From assembly GCF_001632745.1 (NCBI RefSeq), contig NZ_LQRT01000035.1, positions 434,001 to 498,000 on the forward strand: a stretch of 64,000 nt of DNA, given 5' to 3'. The stretch comes from Aquimarina aggregata (lineage in GTDB: Bacteria; Bacteroidota; Bacteroidia; Flavobacteriales; Flavobacteriaceae). Below the pieces are notes generated by a model. That model did no database searches and had not been told where the DNA came from. It saw only the letters and a list, made by a program, of their open reading frames with translations. A program made the position numbers and the translations under genes. Below, piece after piece: positions 37,361 to 47,200 of this stretch (positions are counted from its first letter, which is position 1; each line of letters opens with the position of its first letter).

Positions 37361-38119
37361 CTATCCTAACTGTTCTTTCATTTTTTGAAGTTGTTGCTCG
37401 ATAAGCAGTAATTTGTCTTCTACTTGGTCTCCAAATTCTGGTATTCTTTTACAAAAGACATATCGAACCCTCCATAATTCTTTAATATCTGAAAGTGCAA
37501 AACGCTCATCATCAATATTTTTATGATCTGCTCTCAATACAACCTCATCTTTTGTTATATATAATCTTCTAAAAATCAATTTATTTTCTACTACAACAAA
37601 TACCAAAGTACCATTATTAAGTTTTTTAATAATTGAAGAAGGAACTTTTTCTCCTACTACAATATCTTTAGGATAAAACCCTTTATCATGTGAAGTCATT
37701 TCTAAATTACTAACTGTATATGCGCGAAATTTCTTGGTTGCATTTAGTGGTAATTGTAATGTTGGAAGTTCATTAACAAACCCTTCTTTATCATAAAAAG
37801 CAATATAATCATTTGCTGTTGCGTCTGTTATACAGGGAATTACAGCAAATTGCTCTCGTTTAAGATCTTCTGCATAGGTTGTCAGGTCTCCTTTAAACTT
37901 TAAAAGCTGATTTACAGTTAACTCACTAGTTAGCAATTCATCTATTTTTATGCTAAAATGATTAGCAATTTTAATAATTGTTTCGATTTTAGGTTCACTT
38001 CTACCCTCTTCATAGGCACCTAACGTACCTCTCTTAAGCTCAAACAACTCTGCAAATGCTTGTTGACTTAAACCTTTTACTCCTCTAATTTTTTTGATAT
38101 TTTTTCCAAAAAAAGACAT
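37361..38119 (-). CDS. XRE regulator with degenerate LexA/S24-like domain
   Basis: A 252-residue regulator. Residues 5-60 are an XRE helix-turn-helix (LSQQAFAELFELKRGTLGAYEEGRSEP). The C-terminal half resembles the S24/LexA fold (FYPKDIVVGEKV, GTLVFVVVENKLIFRRLY). However the position of the catalytic Ser reads Glu-Met and that of the Lys reads Arg, so self-cleavage is unlikely. It ends in a coiled coil. The ATG at 38119 is preferred over an upstream TTG that overlaps the operator-like dyad at 38138-38156. I infer autoregulation through that dyad. Target genes are unknown; the divergent stress block is the natural candidate. Confidence 0.85.
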   Translation of the reverse strand: MSFFGKNIKKIRGVKGLSQQAFAELFELKRGTLGAYEEGRSEPKIETIIKIANHFSIKIDELLTSELTVNQLLKFKGDLTTYAEDLKREQFAVIPCITDATANDYIAFYDKEGFVNELPTLQLPLNATKKFRAYTVSNLEMTSHDKGFYPKDIVVGEKVPSSIIKKLNNGTLVFVVVENKLIFRRLYITKDEVVLRADHKNIDDERFALSDIKELWRVRYVFCKRIPEFGDQVEDKLLLIEQQLQKMKEQLG

Positions 38120-38443
38120 TTTTGCTAATTTTATTTGCAATTATAAAAAATAATTGTACATTTACACTAACAATATTAGCTATTATTTGATTAAAAAGCT
38201 AATTTTAGTAGAATTACTTCTAAATTTAATACCCAAAATGAAGAAGTGAGGGACGTTTTACTAAAAATTTTAGCACACAACCAATTACTAATTTTAATTT
38301 TTATACCCATGATCACTTTTATATATTATTTGGCACATTTAGCCATAAATATTGCAGAAAAGTTATTCGACTTTTTGTAATATTGATTTACAGTCAGATA
38401 CTTGAAATTTTTTTACTAATAATCCAACAAAAACAACCATCTT
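38120..38443. other. 324-bp divergent regulatory gap
   Basis: Between the XRE gene and the stress block. It has the CAATTAT/ATAATTG dyad (38138-38156) and a second inverted repeat TTAGCT/AGCTAA (38176-38181, 38197-38202). A TACATTTA at 38157-38164 falls one base short of the promoter consensus. Confidence 0.55.
38138..38156. promoter_or_regulatory. Operator-like dyad upstream of the XRE gene
   Basis: CAATTAT, 5-nt spacer, ATAATTG: a perfect 7-bp dyad, 19 nt before the XRE start codon. Its size and place fit a dimeric HTH repressor site. Confidence 0.5.
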
Positions 38444-38839
38444 ATGCAAGATCATTTTCAACTCGTGAAAGATTATTTACTTGAACTTAAGTACACTATC
38501 ACTCATGAGAATAAAGGGGAAGGAATCATCATGATTAGCAAAGAAAATGAAGGGATTAAAAATATGATTATAGGAGTAGCTCCTCCAATTTTAATTATGG
38601 AACAACATATTTTTAATATCAAAAACAAAAACGAAGTTGTCTATCGAAATTTACTTCAAAAAAACAGAGATATCGTTCATGGAGCATTTGTACTTGACGA
38701 AACTGGTGAAAAAGTAATTTTTAGAGACACATTACAAGTCGAACATCTGGACCTTAATGAAGTCGAAGGATCATTAAATTCTTTAGGATTGCTATTAAGT
38801 GAATATTCAGATCAAATTATAAATTATTCAAAATATTAA
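38444..38839 (+). CDS. YbjN/YjfI-like protein of the stress block
   Basis: A 131-residue soluble alpha/beta protein resembling YbjN/type III chaperone-fold proteins and the E. coli YjfI (DUF2170) family, which is likewise encoded next to a PspA homologue (YjfJ). Recognised from overall layout (YRNLLQKNRDIVHGAFVLDETGEKVIF, then LDLNEVEGSL) rather than a sharp motif. It lies 3 nt before the pspA-like gene, so the two are translated together. A chaperone or adaptor role for the PspA partner is inference. Confidence 0.65.
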   Translation: MQDHFQLVKDYLLELKYTITHENKGEGIIMISKENEGIKNMIIGVAPPILIMEQHIFNIKNKNEVVYRNLLQKNRDIVHGAFVLDETGEKVIFRDTLQVEHLDLNEVEGSLNSLGLLLSEYSDQIINYSKY

Positions 38840-38842
38840 ACT

Positions 38843-39556
38843 ATGAACTTTTTTAAAAGACTATTTAAAATAGGTGAAGCTGAAGCACATTCTGCAATTG
38901 ATAAAATGGAAGATCCCATTAAAATGACAGAACAAGGCATTAGAGATATGAAAACTGATCTTGAAAAAAGCTTAGAAGCACTAGCTCAAGTTAAAGCTTT
39001 AGCAATTAGAGCCAAAAATGATACCGAAGAATATGCTAACAAGGCAGAAGACTATCAGCAAAAGGCTATGTTAATTCTTAAAAAAGCTCAAAACGGAGAC
39101 CTAGACAGTACTGAAGCAGATCGATTAGCGAAAGAAGCTTTAATTAAGAAAGAAGAGTCTAGTCAACATGAAACTCGAAGCAAAACAGAAGCTGAGAAAT
39201 TTAATACTTCTGTTGAACAACTAGAAAAAAATGTTCAAGAAATAAAGCAAAATATTAGCAAATGGGAAAATGAACTTAAAACACTAAAGGCACGTGTAAA
39301 AGTTTCTGCTGCTACCAAAAATGTAAATAAGCAAATGGCAGAAATAGATAGTTCAAGTACAGTATCTATGCTAGAACGAATGAAAGACAAAGTAAGTCAA
39401 GAGGAAGCTCTTGCCGAAGCTTATGGGGATATTGCTAACACTTCGAAATCAATAGATGAAGAATTAGATAAGGCTATTGATGTTACTAAAGCCAATGCCG
39501 ATGATAATTTAGCTAAGCTCAAAGAGCAATTAGGCATGAACGACAAAAAGTCGTAA
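38843..39556 (+). CDS. PspA/IM30 family protein
   Basis: A 237-residue protein that is almost entirely coiled coil, starting with an amphipathic helix (NFFKRLFKIGEAEAHSAIDKMEDP), as in PspA, Vipp1 and other ESCRT-III-like bacterial proteins. These coat and stabilise damaged inner membranes. Residues 25-215 form the helical hairpin and downstream helices. No sigma-54 activator (PspF) or PspB/C is present; the partners here are YbjN-like, YbjQ, YqiJ-like, flotillin and AAA+ proteins, the arrangement of the wider Psp network. Confidence 0.9.
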   Translation: MNFFKRLFKIGEAEAHSAIDKMEDPIKMTEQGIRDMKTDLEKSLEALAQVKALAIRAKNDTEEYANKAEDYQQKAMLILKKAQNGDLDSTEADRLAKEALIKKEESSQHETRSKTEAEKFNTSVEQLEKNVQEIKQNISKWENELKTLKARVKVSAATKNVNKQMAEIDSSSTVSMLERMKDKVSQEEALAEAYGDIANTSKSIDEELDKAIDVTKANADDNLAKLKEQLGMNDKKS

Positions 39557-39586
39557 TACATATTTTAATTCTAAAAAATTAAAGTC

Positions 39587-39901
39587 ATGATCATTTCAAC
39601 AACAGATATAATTCCAGGTCAAGAAACTGTAGCCATTTTAGGAATCGCAAGAGGTAGCACCGTACGAGCCAGAAATATAGGAAGAGATGTTTTTGCCGGT
39701 CTTAAAAATATTGTAGGTGGTGAAATCGAAGAATATACCAAGCTGCAAGCACAATCCAGAGAGCAAGCAATGCAAAGAATGACAAACGATGCAAAAAAAT
39801 TAGGTGCAGATGCGGTAATAAATGTTAGACTCACGACATCAATGGTTATGCAAGGTGCTTCAGAGATTTTAGCCTATGGTACTGCTGTCAAATTAAAATG
39901 A
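39587..39901 (+). CDS. YbjQ family protein
   Basis: A 104-residue protein of the YbjQ (DUF74, heavy-metal-binding-like) family, a small pentameric beta-alpha fold. Seen from IISTTDIIPGQETVAILGIARGSTVRARNIGRDVF, the GGEIEEYTKL helix and LGADAVINVRL. The metal-binding role is assumed in databases but not well shown. Its place between pspA and membrane-protein genes suggests a role in the same envelope response. Confidence 0.87.
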   Translation: MIISTTDIIPGQETVAILGIARGSTVRARNIGRDVFAGLKNIVGGEIEEYTKLQAQSREQAMQRMTNDAKKLGADAVINVRLTTSMVMQGASEILAYGTAVKLK

Positions 39902-39909
39902 TATAAATC

Positions 39910-40035
39910 ATGCCAACTATAGCAATACTGATACAAGGTTTAATTTGGCTAGGAATATTTATAACACTAGTCTATTTGATCGTAAGAAGAATCAAAATTA
40001 AAGGAACTGAAGACTTTGAAGACAGAGATAACTAG
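39910..40035 (+). CDS. 41-aa single-helix membrane protein
   Basis: A 41-codon frame (ATG to TAG) with one clear membrane helix (IAILIQGLIWLGIFITLVYLIV), then a basic turn (RRIKIK) and an acidic tail (GTEDFEDRDN). The positive-inside pattern places the tail in the cytoplasm. It lies 8 nt after the ybjQ stop and 28 nt before the next gene, in operon register. Small membrane peptides occur in Psp systems, such as PspB and PspD; homology is not claimed. Confidence 0.7.
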   Translation: MPTIAILIQGLIWLGIFITLVYLIVRRIKIKGTEDFEDRDN

Positions 40036-40063
40036 ATAATTACTAACTAAACAACTTATTACA

Positions 40064-40783
40064 TTGAAAGAACTCTATGACATCGCGATATCAATGGTCA
40101 ATCTTCCTTTGACACTCCTGTTCGGATTATTGATCTTATATTGGTTATTAACTACCTTAACTGGTATTGATCTTGATTTTTTTGATGCCGATATCGATGT
40201 AGATGTAGACGTGGATGCCGATGTAGATATGGATACCGATTTTGATGCCAGAGGAAATCTGGATATTCATGATGTTTCAAATACAGAGGTTAAAAAAGAA
40301 GATATTATACGCCGTAGAGGTAAATTAAACTTCTTTCAGATATTCTTGATTTATTTCAATTTTGTTGGACTCCCCTTCATGTTCACTTTTACTTTTTTTG
40401 TACTATTCTGGTGGGCTATTACAATGGCAGGGACATCTATAACACATAGTTATGCCAATGACTTTGGGTTTACTTTTTTCTTTGGAGGCATTATCCCGGC
40501 GCTATTCTTAACCAAGATATTTACAACTCCGTTTAAAAGGTTTTTTACCAATTTTAATAATAAGGGAGAAAGTGCTTTAGAATTATTAGGAAGACAAGGT
40601 GTATTACAAAGCCCACTTTCTGGTGAAAAAATTTCAACATTAGAAATAAAAATACAATCCGATCCAATAAAAGTGATGGTGCAGTCAAAAAACGGAATGG
40701 AAATTCCGGCAAATACCCAGGTTGAAATTGTGAACCAAGTAAAAAACAAACAACTATATATCGTTCAACCGTCAAATTATTAA
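40064..40783 (+). CDS. YqiJ-like membrane protein with OB-fold
   Basis: A 239-residue protein. A first helix (residues 13-31) is followed by an Asp-rich alternating stretch (DVDVDVDADVDMDTDFD, about 44-66), two more helices (about 90-150) and a C-terminal OB-fold-like domain (LGRQGVLQSPL to QLYIVQPSN). This matches the YqiJ/NfeD-like partner of flotillins; in E. coli yqiJ is adjacent to yqiK. The start is TTG at 40064 because the residues it adds continue into the first helix as in relatives; an internal ATG at 40094 is the alternative. The acidic stretch may bind divalent cations (inference). Confidence 0.8.
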   Translation: MKELYDIAISMVNLPLTLLFGLLILYWLLTTLTGIDLDFFDADIDVDVDVDADVDMDTDFDARGNLDIHDVSNTEVKKEDIIRRRGKLNFFQIFLIYFNFVGLPFMFTFTFFVLFWWAITMAGTSITHSYANDFGFTFFFGGIIPALFLTKIFTTPFKRFFTNFNNKGESALELLGRQGVLQSPLSGEKISTLEIKIQSDPIKVMVQSKNGMEIPANTQVEIVNQVKNKQLYIVQPSNY

Positions 40784-41040
40784 AATTGCAACCAATACAC
40801 TTTTAAAAATTAACTAGTATAATGAAACTATTCTTAAACTCAAGACACTTATAGATGTTATCCCATTTTACAAAAAAATAACACAAGAAAAAGTATCTTA
40901 TAGAAACATCATTGATCATTACACAATTCATGATATACTAGTAATACTAATAAAAATATAATCATCGAACTTTATCAATTAAAACATTGAATACAATTAA
41001 ATAACACTAATAATATCATTTAACAACTAAAATAATTTTT

Positions 41041-43104
41041 ATGAGCAACATAGGTAATTTAGCTATCATCGTGGTAGTAGCATTAGTACTGCTAATTGTA
41101 CTATATTTTATAATCATCGCCATATTCTACAGAAAGATTCCGCAAGGAGAATCACTTGTGCGTACTGGATTTGGGGGAACTGCGGTAGCTTTTGATAAAG
41201 GGCTATATGTTATTCCGGTACTACACAAAGTAGAAATCATGGATATTTCTATAAAAAAGATCGAGATCGAACGTACAGGAGTAAATGGGTTAATCTGTAA
41301 AGATAATATCCGAGCAGATATCAAAGTAGCTTTCTTTGTTAGAGTAAATAAATCTGTAGAAGATATTATAAATGTAGCACAAACCATTGGTTGTAATCGT
41401 GCGTCAGAAATCGATACACTACGTAGTTTATTTGATGCTAAATTCTCTGAAGCATTAAAAACAGTTGGTAAAAAATTCGAATTTGTAGAATTGTATGAAG
41501 CACGACGTGAGTTTAGAGACGAAATTATAAATATTATTGGTACAGATCTTAATGGATACATCCTTGATGACTGTGCTATCGATGATTTAGAACAAACATC
41601 ATTAAGTGTTCTTAAACCAGATAATATTTTAGATTCTGAAGGGATCAAAAAAATTACCGAATTAACTGCTGCTCAAAATATAAAATCTAATCTTATTAAA
41701 CGAGATGAAGAAAAGGTTATTCGTAAACAAGATGTTGAAGCTCGTGAAGCCATACTGGAGTTAGATAAACAACTAGCAGAAAAAGAAGAGCAACAAAAAC
41801 GTGAAATTTCTAATATTAAATCTCGTGAAGAAGCCGAAATTCTAAAAGTTTCAGAAGAAGAACGTTTAAAATCTGAAACAGCACGTATTGCAACACAAGA
41901 AAAAGTGAAAGTTGCAGAAGAAAACATGGAACGCCAAATCATTGTTGCTGCCAAAAACAAACAACGTACCGATGCTGTAGAAACAGAAAGAGTAGAAAAA
42001 GACAGAATGCTTGAAGCTACAGAACGCGAACGTATCGTTACACTTGCTCAGATCGAAAAAGAAAAAGTAGTAGAAGTAGAAAAGAAGAATATACAAGATG
42101 TAATCCGCGATCGAGTAATGCTAGAAAAAGGTGTGGTAGAAGAGCAAGAAAACATGAAAGACATCCAGGCATTTAAAACTGCAGATCGTGATAAACAAGT
42201 AAAAATAACAGTTGCAGAAGCTAATGCTCAAGAAGCATTAATTGCAACTATTAAGGCTGCCGAAGCTCAAAAAGAAGCTGCTAAGCAAAAAGCAGAAGAA
42301 ATTAATATTGAAGCACAGGCACAAAAAGAAGCTAGTGAAAAAGAAGCCGAAGCACGTAAAACACTTGCTGAAGCACAAGCTAAAGAAGAAGCAACTATAG
42401 GAATGTCTGAAGCACAAGTGATGCATGCCAAAGCTGATGCCCATGAACGTGAAGGTCTTGTAGAGGCGACCATCATTGAAAAGAAAGCAAAAGCCGAGGC
42501 AGCAGGTATACTTGCCAAAGCTGAAGCTGTAAAAGAAGAAGGTTTAGCAGAAGCAGAAGTAATCAAAGAAAAAGCACTTGCCGATGCTGCCGGAATCGAA
42601 GAAAAAGCTGAAGCTATGAAGAAACTTGATGGTGTTGGTAAAGAACATGAAGAGTTCAAACTTCGTCTAGACAAAGAATTACAAGTTGATCTAGCACATA
42701 TTAATATCCAGAAAGAAATAGCTGATGCGCAAGCAGAAGTAATTGGAGAAGCACTTAAAGCCGCAAATATTGATATCGTAGGTGGTGAAACTATGTTCTT
42801 TGATCAAATAGTAGGTCAAATCACCAAGGCTAAAGGTATCGATAGATTAGTTAATCATTCTGATAACATCCAAGATGTTAAAGATGCTATTTTAGGAAGC
42901 GATGATGTGAAAGGAAATCTTTTAGAAAAAATCAAAGAATTCGCTACCAAATACGGAATCTCATCAGAAGATATTAAGAATCTAACGGTTGCTAATCTGT
43001 TGATAGAATTAAAACAGAAAACTACAGATCCTTCAGAAAATAATCTATTTAGTAACCTGTTAAATCTAGCCAAAGGTTTAGGTCTTTCAGACAGAAAACT
43101 TTAG
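41041..43104 (+). CDS. Flotillin family protein (YqiK-like)
   Basis: A 687-residue flotillin. One N-terminal helix (8-31), an SPFH/band-7 domain (about 40-215), a very long Ala/Glu/Lys-rich coiled coil (about 225-555) and a C-terminal region (LDKELQVDLAHINIQKEIADAQAEVIGEAL). Flotillins scaffold membrane microdomains, and with YqiJ-like partners form the YqiJK pair. It sits 257 nt after the YqiJ-like gene, so it may have its own promoter in addition. The coiled coil shows repeated EAxAxAKEEA patterns. Confidence 0.92.
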   Translation: MSNIGNLAIIVVVALVLLIVLYFIIIAIFYRKIPQGESLVRTGFGGTAVAFDKGLYVIPVLHKVEIMDISIKKIEIERTGVNGLICKDNIRADIKVAFFVRVNKSVEDIINVAQTIGCNRASEIDTLRSLFDAKFSEALKTVGKKFEFVELYEARREFRDEIINIIGTDLNGYILDDCAIDDLEQTSLSVLKPDNILDSEGIKKITELTAAQNIKSNLIKRDEEKVIRKQDVEAREAILELDKQLAEKEEQQKREISNIKSREEAEILKVSEEERLKSETARIATQEKVKVAEENMERQIIVAAKNKQRTDAVETERVEKDRMLEATERERIVTLAQIEKEKVVEVEKKNIQDVIRDRVMLEKGVVEEQENMKDIQAFKTADRDKQVKITVAEANAQEALIATIKAAEAQKEAAKQKAEEINIEAQAQKEASEKEAEARKTLAEAQAKEEATIGMSEAQVMHAKADAHEREGLVEATIIEKKAKAEAAGILAKAEAVKEEGLAEAEVIKEKALADAAGIEEKAEAMKKLDGVGKEHEEFKLRLDKELQVDLAHINIQKEIADAQAEVIGEALKAANIDIVGGETMFFDQIVGQITKAKGIDRLVNHSDNIQDVKDAILGSDDVKGNLLEKIKEFATKYGISSEDIKNLTVANLLIELKQKTTDPSENNLFSNLLNLAKGLGLSDRKL

Positions 43105-43114
43105 TACAAGAATC

Positions 43115-43138
43115 TCCTCTCCTGTAAAAAGGAGAGGA
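43115..43138 (+). terminator. Hairpin after the flotillin gene
   Basis: TCCTCTCCT (43115-43123), 6-nt loop, AGGAGAGGA (43130-43138). No T tract, so it is an RNA-stabilising or weak terminating hairpin rather than a clear terminator. Confidence 0.5.
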
Positions 43139-43221
43139 CTACTATACTATCGGACACTAACTATATCTGAAATTAAATCATTGCATGTATACCATCACAA
43201 TAATATTTTTAAACCCATAAA

Positions 43222-43272
43222 AGTCAATCCCTGAAGGTCAAGAACTCTCTGTGGGGTAGCGAGGAATTGACT
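43222..43272 (+). other. Long stem in the flotillin-43308 spacer
   Basis: AGTCAATCCCT (43222-43232) pairs with AGGAATTGACT (43262-43272) over 10 of 11 positions, enclosing a G+C-rich loop with CTCTGTGGGGTAGCG. It may be a structured leader for the two small genes behind it. Confidence 0.4.
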
Positions 43273-43307
43273 AGATGGGATTTGTTTAACTTTTAATACG
43301 TTTAATT

Positions 43308-43559
43308 ATGGGAATTGCAGCTATGATAACTTCGATTAAATTTAATGATCGAAGAAACAAAAGAAAAGTTTTTAGTCGTGTAAACAGAAATACAAACACT
43401 GAAAACCTCGGAATCAAATTAGTACCTGTTTCTGAAGACACATTGCAAGAAATCAGAAACAAACTAAAGAAGCAAAGATTAGCAGTTTTTAAAAAGCAAT
43501 TACTAGTCTCTGGGATTTTGATTATGGTAATTACGACTATCATAATATATATAGCATAG
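43308..43559 (+). CDS. Small membrane protein, paralogue A
   Basis: An 83-residue protein with a basic N-terminus, the segment GIKLVPVSEDTLQEIRNKLKKQ and one C-terminal membrane helix (LLVSGILIMVITTIIIYIA). The stop TAG is followed two bases later by the start of its paralogue. The helix orientation predicts a cytoplasmic N-terminal part. I do not know the family. Confidence 0.75.
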   Translation: MGIAAMITSIKFNDRRNKRKVFSRVNRNTNTENLGIKLVPVSEDTLQEIRNKLKKQRLAVFKKQLLVSGILIMVITTIIIYIA

Positions 43560-43561
43560 TT

Positions 43562-43816
43562 ATGGGAGTGTATGGTCATAATTTAAGTAATCTTCTTAAA
43601 AACAGTAGAAGAAAAGAACGAAAAGCTTATGATGGATGGACAGAAAGTGATGAAGAAAGCCATGGCATAAAAGTAGAGTCAGTTTCTGAAGAGAAGTTAC
43701 AAGAAATCAGAGATAAACTTAAGAAACAACGCCAATCACTTTTTAGAAAGCGGTTAATTGGTTTTTGTATCGTTATAATTTAGATTATTGGAGCTATAAT
43801 TTATACATCCATTTAA
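43562..43816 (+). pseudogene. Paralogue B, cut by an in-frame TAG
   Basis: A relative of the preceding gene: GIKVESVSEEKLQEIRDKLKKQ aligns closely with its core. Translation stops after 73 residues at TAG (43781-43783), in the middle of the C-terminal hydrophobic helix (LIGFCIVII). The frame then continues without a break for ten codons (IIGAIIYTSI) to TAA at 43814-43816. Restored, the length would match paralogue A. Either a recent nonsense mutation, a read-through codon, or a sequencing error explains this. Confidence 0.6.
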
Positions 43817-43828
43817 AAAATATAAAAT

Positions 43829-44179
43829 ATGAATAAAAAACTTATAGGGGTAATCGGCTTATTATTAGTATGTATTTGCGTGCTAACATACAATACATAT
43901 ACGAAAAAAGAGAACCTGATAAAAAACGGCGTAAGTACATCGGCTATCATTGAAAAAATTTCAACGAATAGAATTGACAATGATTTCTCCCCTACCGTAG
44001 AAAATATTCATATTAAATACAAATACGAAGTAGACACTAAAGAGTTTATAAAAATGCAAGAGATTTCAAGACATGAACACGATTTGTATTTTTCTAAAAC
44101 TGGAAAAATAGGGGACTCTATTAAAATTATGTATGATGCTGAAAAACCTTCAAATTCGAGGATTGAAAAGATCAAATAG
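43829..44179 (+). CDS. DUF3592-like membrane protein
   Basis: A 116-residue protein with an N-terminal helix (LIGVIGLLLVCICVLTY) followed by a small beta domain: NLIKNGVSTSAIIEKI, IHIKYKYEV, GDSIKIMYDAEKPSNSRI. These match the DUF3592 pattern (extracytoplasmic beta domain after one helix). Function unknown. It lies between the small paralogues and the large AAA+ gene in one strand run. Confidence 0.7.
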   Translation: MNKKLIGVIGLLLVCICVLTYNTYTKKENLIKNGVSTSAIIEKISTNRIDNDFSPTVENIHIKYKYEVDTKEFIKMQEISRHEHDLYFSKTGKIGDSIKIMYDAEKPSNSRIEKIK

Positions 44180-44250
44180 TAACTTTTAATTGTCAAACTA
44201 AACTTGTTAACACTCTTGAGTAAACGAATGAAAATTCGATTTAAAAAACT

Positions 44251-47200
44251 ATGGAAGAAACCAACAAAGAAAAAGATATACAACTAGACGGAGGTACTTA
44301 TGAGATTATCCAGAATCGTCTACAAAAACAAAAAGGTGAACTTCAAAACCGTCTTACACAACTTAATGATGCTCGAAAAGAAGTTTTTGGTAGTGTAGAA
44401 ACCAAACTCATTGCTAATAACCGAATCAATACAGAAAACAATTGTATTGCACGAGATATTGTTACCATAGACGAATACTGTCTTTTTGGATATAATGTAC
44501 ATTTTGGACTTCGAACTGAAATAACACTAGCAGATGTATTTAGTATTTACACCTATAGTAATGATCATTTTGTAGCCAAATCATTAGATTTAATTCATGA
44601 TCCTATATTTATAGATGACTTCACAAATCTATATAAATACTACCGAAATACGATATTTTCAAAATTTGCTATAGTGGGGAATTACCTGCATATGGTATTT
44701 CAACTAAGTGAAAGTGTCTCTGATATCAAAACCTTTAAGTGGTTAATTAATGATGGTAAATTAACCTATGTTGACAACCGTAGTGAGCATGAATTCAAAT
44801 TTCCAAAACAACACGAGTTTAATTGGACAGAAGTTACACGAGATATGCATCGGTATGGTGCGCATCCACATATTTCAATTCTTGACAAGGTATTTGTAGA
44901 AACTATAGGTGGCGATCTAACTATCAAAATAGAAGACAATACCGATGAAGGAAAAGGAATTCTTGACGAACCTGTAGAACATATAGATCAAACTCTTGAC
45001 GATGGACAATATCGCTTTGCAAACTTAGGCAATCTAATCATATTAGAGATCAAGCCTTTTCAAGAAGCACCACGTTACTTTGTCTACAATCATAAAATAC
45101 AAGAAGTTAAAAAAATTGATTGTATAAAAGACGCTTGTGTATTACTTCCAGATGATCAAGGTGTTATTTATCCAAATGGATATTACCTGCAATCAGGAGG
45201 TTTTAAGCTTTTTACAAATGAAGTATCGGATGTAAAGTTCCAAGAAAAAATTATCTCTCCAAACGGAGAAGATTTCCTCTATGTCTTTTATGAAAGTGAA
45301 AAAGGGTTATACACTCTTATGTCATATAATGTTATCGAACAAGAAGTAAAAACACCTATTATCTGTAATGGTTTTACAATTTTACAACATGGAGAATTAT
45401 GCTATTTTAAGACTGAAGATGATCAAACACGCCATCATGTAATACAAATTTGGCAAACGCCATTTATGAAGGGAGATGTATTGCCATCAGAACATACAGA
45501 TACATTACTATACAAAATTGGTAATAAAGACATTGTAAAAGCAATGGCAGAATGCCATGCACTTATCACTTTACTCAACAAAGAAGATAGTTATGATGGG
45601 TTATATGATGATATTGCAAAATTTTCGAGTGATATTACCGATAGTTATTATTGGATCCGTGAAGAAGATACGCATAGATTAGATATTCCTTTAGAAGAAA
45701 TTAACGGAGCTGCAAATGCCGCTATAGATGAATTCGAAAAAGTAGTTCAACTTCGTAAAACTGCTTCTAATATAACAAAAGAAACCAAAGACAAAGCTGA
45801 TACCATTTTTAACAAAATCAAAAGTAGTTCTTTTAAATCTATAGATGATTTTGTGCACGTATTATCGCAATTACGAACCTTACGTGGTGAGGTGATTGGT
45901 CTTAATGACATACGCTATGTTGATCAAACATTTATCAACGATATAGAAACAGAAATTGCCTCGCAAACTGAAAAAATATCACAACGTTGTGTTCAATTTT
46001 TACTAGATGACAAAGCACTTCTGCCCTACCACTCCCGTATCGATGAAAAGCAATCACAATTAGACGGTATTAAAAAGGTTATAAACGCCAAAAAATTAGA
46101 AGAAGAAGTAAATCAAATTGCTACAGATTTAGAAATGTTAATCGATATTGTTTCTAATTTACAAATCGAAGACACTTCACATTCTACTAAAATAATCGAT
46201 AACATTTCTTTGATTTTTGCTACGATAAATCAGTTAAAAGCAGGAATCAAAAATAAAATTAAATCTTTAGGAAGTAAAGAAGCCACCGCAGAATTCGCCG
46301 CCCAATTAAAATTGGTGGATCAAAGTATTATTAATTATTTAGATATTGCTAGTACTCCAGAAAAAACAGATGAATTATTAAACAAAGTTTCTGTACAGTT
46401 AGAAGATTTAGAAGGGCGATTTGCAGATTTTGAGGAATTCATTACCCAAATTATTGAAAAACGCGAAGAGGTTTATAATGCTTTTGAAGCGCGAAAAAAC
46501 AGCTTAATCGAAGCGCGAAATAAAAAGGCTGTTGCGTTAGAAACTGCTGCAAATCGAATTTTAAAAGGAGTAACTAAGAAAGCTTTAGGTTTTTCTTCGG
46601 TCGTTGATATTAACGGCTATTTTGCTTCTGACCTTATGATCAATAAGCTCAGAGATATTATAGTACAATTACAAGAGTTAGATGATGCTGGTAAAGCAGA
46701 AACTATAGAAACCGCCATAAAAGTTGCAAAAGAAGACGCTACGCGTAAGCTTAAAGACAAACAAGACTTATATGAAGATGGTGAAAATATTATTAAACTG
46801 GGTAAACATAAATTTGGCGTAAACAAACAGCCATTAGATTTAACCATTGTTTATAAAGATAACGCACTAGCTTATCATCTAACAGGAACGGATTTTTATC
46901 AAGAAATTAAAAACGAGACCTTACTAAAATCCAAAAAATACTGGGATCAAGAGTTAATTTCTGAAAATCAAGATGTATATCGATCCGCATATCTTGCTTA
47001 TAAAATATTTAGCGCTTCTCAAGCCGAGCTTGTTGAAGCACAAGCCATCGCATTAGACAAAAAAGATTTCGACAAGCTAAGTCTGAAAACAATGAGCGAA
47101 GAGCAACTTTTAGAACTTATAAAAACTGAAAGCAGCAAAAACTATACAGAGGGCTATGTAAAGGGAGTACATGATGTAGATGCTGCTAAGATTTTAAAAG

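Noticed and set aside
41127..42674. Several open frames opposite the flotillin gene
   Set aside because: They mirror the codon bias of the Ala/Glu/Lys-rich coiled coil on the other strand; no independent signal.
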